Source of the DNA: Acidovorax sp. MR-S7
GTDB taxonomy: Bacteria; Pseudomonadota; Gammaproteobacteria; Burkholderiales; Burkholderiaceae_C
NCBI RefSeq assembly: GCF_000400995.2
Contig: NZ_DF238999.1
Location: 62,001-126,000, forward strand
Reading direction: 5' to 3'
Length of the DNA: 64,000 nucleotides
The translations under genes and the position numbers were made by a program. Each line of letters opens with the position of its first letter. Positions within the stretch are counted from its first letter, which is position 1. The notes under the pieces are model-generated. The model was not told the DNA's origin and did not search any database. It saw only the letters and a list, made by a program, of their open reading frames with translations. Below, in pieces: positions 59,532 to 64,000 of the stretch.

Positions 59532-61109
59532 TCACTCCACGCTGGCCAGCTTGCCCTCGTCGTCGAAGCGCAGGCACACGGTGGCACCAACGAGCTTGGG
59601 CTGCTTGGTGTACCGCCAGGAAGACGGCAGCAGTTCTCCGATTACGCGGGCCGGCGAGTCCGAGCAGCCGACCGCGATGAACGTGGCGATGGCCTGCGCA
59701 TCCTCATCCTCGCGTCCTTCGTCGTAGCGGTCATCGAAGACATAGTCGGAGATGAGCCTGGTGACGTCGTCGGCGTGGCGGGTCACGTAGAGCGTCCCCT
59801 GACTGCGGATGGCGGCCACCGAGTGCTCGTGAGCGTCGTTACCAAAGCTGACGGCCAGCGTATCGACCAGAGTGAGGCAGAGGTAGTCGCCATTGAGTGA
59901 CAGGCCTTCTTCCGTATGGAGAATTGGCCCATGGTGGATGCCGATCTGCGCTGGGTCCAGGAAACTGGTCAATCCGATCAGCCAGTGGTCACCATCGAGA
60001 CGGTGCTCTTCCAGCAGGAATGCCTGTCTGGCCGCCAGATAGACCTCGGCGGTCGGCACATCCTCGTCGTCTTCGGCGTCAATGGACCACACGCCGGCTT
60101 CCTGAAGCGCCTCCCGGGCGGCAATGCCCTCGGCCTGTTGACGATCCCAGAACCGGGCCCACTGAGTGCGAAAGCCTGGCGGCTCACTGGCCCAGTCGCG
60201 GAACCAACTGCGCGGTGCGAAAGGAATATCGTTGAGCAGGTCGGCGTTGGATGACGACAGGCACATGGATGCGTACAGCACCAGGAACTCCGGCCCGGAC
60301 AGGCGCTCCTTGGCTTCTACCAATTCCTGGCGGAAAGCCTGCGCGACCGCAGCCTCGATGCGCTTGCCGTCTTGTTCCTCATGGAGCAGATGTTGGCGAT
60401 CCGGGAGGCGGGCGATCATGTCGTCGCGCAATACCACGATCTGGTGGTATTGCGACGATGGACGTCCTCCGATGGGAAGCCCTTGGAGATAGCAGCGGTA
60501 CTGGGACGGCACGCCGTTCAGGTCGATGAGTACTTGGCCGACAGGCGTGTCCCGCCAGGCCAGGCCTGGCCGTGCAAGCGGGCGGTCGAACTCCGTACCG
60601 TTGAATGTCACCCGAACGGGGAAGGCTTCACACAGCCGCACCAGTTGCTGGGCGATCCACTCGGTCAGTGTCGGGCCTTTGTAGGGCGGCTCGACACCGC
60701 ATAGGCGGATCTCGGTGCCGATGCGCGCCGGCGCGGAAATCACTTCCACGTCGTCACCGTTGATGATCGCGGCGGTGGTGGCGCGGAACGCCTTGTCCAG
60801 CGAATGCACGCGCAGGCTGCGTGCGAAGTACAGCGTGGAGAGCACGCCAATGCCAAAGGGATTCTCTCGGGCCTTGAGGTCCTCGTCCCAGCCGGATTCG
60901 GCAATGCAGATGAGGGTCTGGAGGTCGGCGATGCCCTCGCCATCGTCGCTGACGGTGAGCGTGTCGTCCTCGGCAGTGATGTGCACATGGCGGGCTTTGG
61001 CACGCCTGGCGTTCTGCAGCAGTTCGCCCAGCATCGAGGCCTGGGTGAACGCATGCCGCAAGGTAGCGATCAGGCGGTTCTGGTTCGTCTGAAGACGGAT
61101 GGTAGTCAT
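59532..61109 (-). CDS. GHKL (Hsp90-like) ATPase of the ICE
   Basis: The start at 61109 gives 525 residues. The N-terminal GHKL fold has SMLGELLQNARRAKARHVHI (N box, Asn33), TVSDDGEGIADL (G1) and ENPFGIGVLSTLYFARSLRV (lid/G2). The rest, about 350 residues, resembles no named domain but is conserved among ICE homologues; it ends with KPKLVGATVCLRFDDEGKL-like sequence. It may be an Hsp90/MutL-like clamp used in DNA transfer or in protecting the ICE. Its own long leader lies at 61325-61375. Confidence 0.8.
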   Translation of the reverse strand: MTTIRLQTNQNRLIATLRHAFTQASMLGELLQNARRAKARHVHITAEDDTLTVSDDGEGIADLQTLICIAESGWDEDLKARENPFGIGVLSTLYFARSLRVHSLDKAFRATTAAIINGDDVEVISAPARIGTEIRLCGVEPPYKGPTLTEWIAQQLVRLCEAFPVRVTFNGTEFDRPLARPGLAWRDTPVGQVLIDLNGVPSQYRCYLQGLPIGGRPSSQYHQIVVLRDDMIARLPDRQHLLHEEQDGKRIEAAVAQAFRQELVEAKERLSGPEFLVLYASMCLSSSNADLLNDIPFAPRSWFRDWASEPPGFRTQWARFWDRQQAEGIAAREALQEAGVWSIDAEDDEDVPTAEVYLAARQAFLLEEHRLDGDHWLIGLTSFLDPAQIGIHHGPILHTEEGLSLNGDYLCLTLVDTLAVSFGNDAHEHSVAAIRSQGTLYVTRHADDVTRLISDYVFDDRYDEGREDEDAQAIATFIAVGCSDSPARVIGELLPSSWRYTKQPKLVGATVCLRFDDEGKLASVE

Positions 61110-61324
61110 GGTGCGGTTCCTTGGATGAAGTAGTGCGCCGGGAAGGCGCGGAGACATGGCGGCGCATGCCGGAGCGCGCCGCAATGCGGCGTCGGTCGGT
61201 AGTTGCCTGTCGGGAAGGGAATGGGCTGAAGCCCGATGGAGAAGCAGCACCTACGCCCTGAGCAGGCGCGTGTCCGCGGCACGATGCGATGCGGGCAAGG
61301 AGGTCGGCGCGGGGAGACCGCGGC

Positions 61325-61375
61325 GCAGCCTGAACGACCGGGGCTGCTGGCAGTTGCCGATGCTTCGGCTGTGCA
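61325..61375 (-). ncRNA. Structured leader element, copy 5
   Basis: Stem 1 is AGCC with GGCT. Stem 2 is GCCGA with TCGGC. It lies 216 bases before the GHKL ATPase start on the minus strand. The terminal CATG pair is less clear than in copies 2-4. Confidence 0.55.
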
Positions 61376-61413
61376 CGGGAAAGGATGGCGTCGGCCACCG
61401 CTGGAGTCGTGGA

Positions 61414-63024
61414 TCAATCCGGATCGGCGGCGGCCGTCTTGTGCAGGCACTGCAACAGACGCCGGCCCACCCAGGCCACGCACGGGACGGCCATCGAATT
61501 GCCGAGGGCCTTGTAGCGCGGAGCGTCCGCCGCAGGCTTGCCGCGGTACGGGATCAGCGTGTAGTCGTCCGGCATGCCTTGCAGGCGCTCGCATTCCACG
61601 GGCATCAGCCGCCGCACGCGCCACTGCGCCCAGTCGCCGGGGCCCGGGTTATTCCAGTCGTAGCGGAAATGTCCCTCGAAGCCAGGGGCAAGCACGTGGG
61701 GCTTGTCCGCCCCGCCGCCGCAGGTGCGTAACGCAGCTGCCACACCGCCACCCAACTCGAAGGCCAGCCCTTCGTCGCGTCCACGCAGTGCGACGCCGAG
61801 CACCATGGGCCGGCCTTGGCCTGGCTTGCCGCCGCCCGTGGAGAGGGTCCCGGAAAGTTGGCCGTGACCCGATTCCAGCCGCAGTTCGCCACGGGAGTTT
61901 TGTGCGAAAGCGACGGCGGGCACCACACCCGCATTCGCGTGGCTGTTGCGGTGTCCACCAGCGCGCAGCGTCGGTGCTTGGTTCTCCATCGCATCAGCGC
62001 CGCTGCCCTGGGCGGTGAAGGCGATGATCGGAACACCCTTGCCGGTGCCGTCTTCGCTGCTGCCCTTGCCTCCATTGGCGGTGCTGAGCGTGTGGCTGAT
62101 ATGGCCTACGAAGGACTGCGCGAGGAAGGTTTCGACCTCGAAGTCGTTCTTCGGGCCGGGCGCGGCGATCAGGCAGGCGGCGACATCCACGGGACCTGCG
62201 GTGTTGCCACCGCCGAACCCGAACGTCATGGTGACCTTGCCATAGGGCTGCTTCAGTCCGGCGTAGCCGCCTGCTGCTGCAGTGCCATGTCCAGCAGTGC
62301 GGGAAGCGTCTTGCCACGGCGAGCAGCCCGGCGAAGAATCCCCGAGCAGGCCCGCGCGCTCAAAAAGTACTTCTGCGGGATCGAGGTCATCTCCACCACT
62401 TGCCACAAGAAACACGCGCTTGCGGCGTTGGGCGACGCCGAAATATTGAGCGTCGAGCACGCGCCAGGCGATGCGCCGGCGGGGTCCAGACACACAACCA
62501 GCGTGCGCCCACCGATCCCCTGGCGGCTGGAGCGCACGGCTTTCTCCGGCCAATGAACCCAGAAAGTGGCCAAAGGCATTGCTCCGGTCGCTGAGAATGC
62601 CCGGGACGTTTTCCCAGACGAGCGTGGCAGGCGGGCGGCGGTCTTGGCGACGGGTTTGATCGATGGCATCGGCTAACTCCACATAAGCAAGGGTCAAGGC
62701 GCCGCGTGGGTCGCCCAGTCCGCGACGCGCGCCGGCCACGCTGAACGACTGGCACGGCGTGCCGCCGACGAGGATGTCGGGCGCCGGCACGGTGCCGGCG
62801 CGCACTTGGCGGGCGATCGCGGTCATGTCGCCCAGGTTGGGCACGTGGGGGTAATGGTGGGCGAGCACGGCGCTCGGGAACGGCTCGATCTCGGCGAACC
62901 ACGCGGCTTCAAGGCCGAGGGGTTGCCAGGCGAGGCTCACGGCCTCGATGCCGCTGCACACGCTGCCGTAAAGCAGCGGCGCGGCCAGGGGCGCACCGCG
63001 TGGGGTGCGAGGTTGCGGGTTCAT
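61414..63024 (-). CDS. DNA (cytosine-5-)-methyltransferase
   Basis: A 536-residue C5 methyltransferase. Motif I LLYGSVCSGIEAVSLAWQPL, motif IV VGGTPCQSFSVAG with catalytic Cys91, motif VI TLVWENVPGILSD, motif VIII YFGVAQRRKRVFLV, motif IX RLMPVECERLQGMPDDYT and motif X YKALGNSMAVPCVAWVG are all present. The long variable region between VIII and IX (about 235-470), rich in Gly/Ala and with repeated LSTANGG/LSTGGGK segments, is typical of phage and ICE enzymes. It probably protects transferred DNA from restriction. No partner nuclease is visible. Confidence 0.92.
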   Translation of the reverse strand: MNPQPRTPRGAPLAAPLLYGSVCSGIEAVSLAWQPLGLEAAWFAEIEPFPSAVLAHHYPHVPNLGDMTAIARQVRAGTVPAPDILVGGTPCQSFSVAGARRGLGDPRGALTLAYVELADAIDQTRRQDRRPPATLVWENVPGILSDRSNAFGHFLGSLAGESRALQPPGDRWAHAGCVSGPRRRIAWRVLDAQYFGVAQRRKRVFLVASGGDDLDPAEVLFERAGLLGDSSPGCSPWQDASRTAGHGTAAAGGYAGLKQPYGKVTMTFGFGGGNTAGPVDVAACLIAAPGPKNDFEVETFLAQSFVGHISHTLSTANGGKGSSEDGTGKGVPIIAFTAQGSGADAMENQAPTLRAGGHRNSHANAGVVPAVAFAQNSRGELRLESGHGQLSGTLSTGGGKPGQGRPMVLGVALRGRDEGLAFELGGGVAAALRTCGGGADKPHVLAPGFEGHFRYDWNNPGPGDWAQWRVRRLMPVECERLQGMPDDYTLIPYRGKPAADAPRYKALGNSMAVPCVAWVGRRLLQCLHKTAAADPD

Positions 63025-63563
63025 GGCGGGTCTCCTGTTCGTGTGGCCCTGAACCGTGCGGCCGGGCCGGGACGTTGATCGGCAGGAGAAAGGCGCCGAA
63101 GGCCTTGCGGCCTCCGGCTCGGGAGGACGGAACCACCCGTGGGCTGATTGGCAGGCCCGGTCGTCGCTAGAACCGGCTGCTCATCAAGCAATCGCACCCG
63201 GCGCATATCGTGGTTGGCGCCGGCATCTTCTGGCGCACATCCGCGCACAAAAGGAGCCCAGTTTTTCGCCGTTGGGCACGGCATCGAATACCGCTGACCA
63301 CGAAGGGTCTCCGGGTGGCTCGCAACCTGGCAAGCCATCGGGGGACCCTTCGCAGAGGCGGAAAAATGCAGATCAGCAGAACGCGCCGGGAAACCCCGGA
63401 CACGGTTCGCGGAGAAGCTACCTTCAGGCCCCGCGGCCGGGGGCGGCCGGGCGGGACGCGCACACGGACAAGAGAAGGCGTTGCGCGCTGGGCATCCCGC
63501 AGGGCGTGCGGGACATGGGCCACGCCGCCGATGGCGGGCACGGCTCTCGGGGAGCGGGGTCGG
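63025..63563. other. 540-base leader region upstream of the methyltransferase
   Basis: No supported gene. Near the right end, GGGCATCCCGC and GCGGGACATGGG (about 63489-63518) form a hairpin flanked by CAT and CATG, as in the structured leaders, and GCGCA/TGCGC could replace stem 1. It may be a sixth, divergent copy. Confidence 0.4.
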
Positions 63564-64000
63564 TCAGGAGCCCTTGCGGCCGCTACTGCGCGGGCGCGAG
63601 GCACCGCGCTTGGACGTGCCAGTTTCGACCGGCAGCGTGCCTTTGCAGTCGGGGTAGCGACTGCACGACCAGAAGGGGCCGCTCTTGCCGGTGCGCTGGC
63701 GCGTGGGTGCGCCGCACTGCGGGCAAGCGGGACCCTGGGGAACATTGATGGACAGCGAGGTGCTGCCGTACTGCGCGATCAGTTGCGAAATCCAGGCGGC
63801 CTGCTTGCCGATGAAGGTGTCCAGCGTAAGCTGTCCGGCCTCGATCATGTCGAGCGCCTGCTCCCACACGGCGGTGGTTCCGGGGTCGGCAATCGCCGCG
63901 GGCACGGCGTCGATCAGCGTGAACGCCGCATCCGATGCGCGAATGGAGCGTCCTTTCTTCACGAGATAGCCCCGCGTCAGCAGGCCGGTGATGATGTTGG
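63564..64000 (-). CDS. topB: DNA topoisomerase III (TopB), C-terminal part, cut by window edge
   Basis: The frame is open to the window end. It reads NIITGLLTRGYLVKKGRSIR, AFTLIDAVPAAIADPGTTAV, WEQALDMIEAGQLTLDTFIG and a single zinc finger (CPQCGAPTRQRTGKSG, SCSRYPDCKG), then a basic Ser/Gly tail. Those are the end of the type IA topoisomerase cleft and its C-terminal zinc ribbon. TopB is a fixed member of ICEclc/PAGI backbones. The catalytic tyrosine lies outside the window. Confidence 0.88.
   Translation of the reverse strand, partial: NIITGLLTRGYLVKKGRSIRASDAAFTLIDAVPAAIADPGTTAVWEQALDMIEAGQLTLDTFIGKQAAWISQLIAQYGSTSLSINVPQGPACPQCGAPTRQRTGKSGPFWSCSRYPDCKGTLPVETGTSKRGASRPRSSGRKGS

Noticed and set aside
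37600-63600. CRISPR array or tandem direct repeats
   Set aside because: The repeated leader motifs are single copies in separate gaps with gene-sized spacing, not an array.

Overview
The window is high-GC DNA from a betaproteobacterium, most likely Burkholderiales. Three Bug-family (TctC-like) periplasmic binding proteins, the LysR/IclR regulator style and an integrative and conjugative element (ICE) of the ICEclc/PAGI-2 class (type-G mating system) point that way. Most of it reads as one ICE, carried on the minus strand and interrupted by cargo and insertion sequences. No rRNA, tRNA or CRISPR array was seen.

Layout. 1-2774: insertion-sequence scrapyard (IS30 inserted in an IS3 orfA, an IS5 remnant, and an intact IS5-family element with a TTA target duplication). 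2998-9017: ICE conjugation block read right to left (PilL lipoprotein, coiled-coil membrane protein, PFL_4693-like protein, lytic transglycosylase, PFL_4695-like protein, TraD coupling protein, PFL_4697-like membrane protein). 9018-26230: a metabolic block unlike ICE backbone. It holds a YeiH exporter with divergent LysR, Bug proteins, a TauE/SafE exporter, a MalY-type C-S lyase, a D-cysteine desulfhydrase/cysteate lyase homologue, an AcuI-like reductase, an acyl-CoA dehydrogenase, a quinone oxidoreductase, IclR and LysR regulators and an ETF pair. The theme suggests cleavage of an organosulfur compound and export of sulfite.

26838-36480: a compact plus-strand island. It has a tyrosine recombinase with a DNA-binding partner, a sigma-like factor, an unknown protein, an ImmA/IrrE protease-UvrD helicase-Cys4 nuclease fusion, a three-unit ubiquitin-like protein, an E1-like ThiF enzyme with an extra N-terminal domain, and a DUF6527 protein. 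It cuts an ICE helicase gene exactly at its DEGH box. This bacterial ubiquitin-like conjugation cassette is the most interesting system here: its E1 has no cysteine where a thioester cysteine would be expected.

37566-43713 and 53896-64000: ICE accessory backbone on the minus strand (many small ICE-specific proteins, a DUF6094 methyltransferase, DUF3275, a duplicated DUF3577 protein, DUF5983, a GHKL ATPase, a cytosine methyltransferase and the C-terminus of TopB). Genes here are separated by GC-rich leaders. Five long leaders share a structured element whose stems differ in sequence but keep pairing. 44159-53778: second cargo, a thiol-redox/sulfur module (DsrE-like protein, flavin disulfide reductase, an AT-rich Bug protein, TauE, DsbG, Lgt-TlpA fusion, DsbD) with a divergent two-component system.
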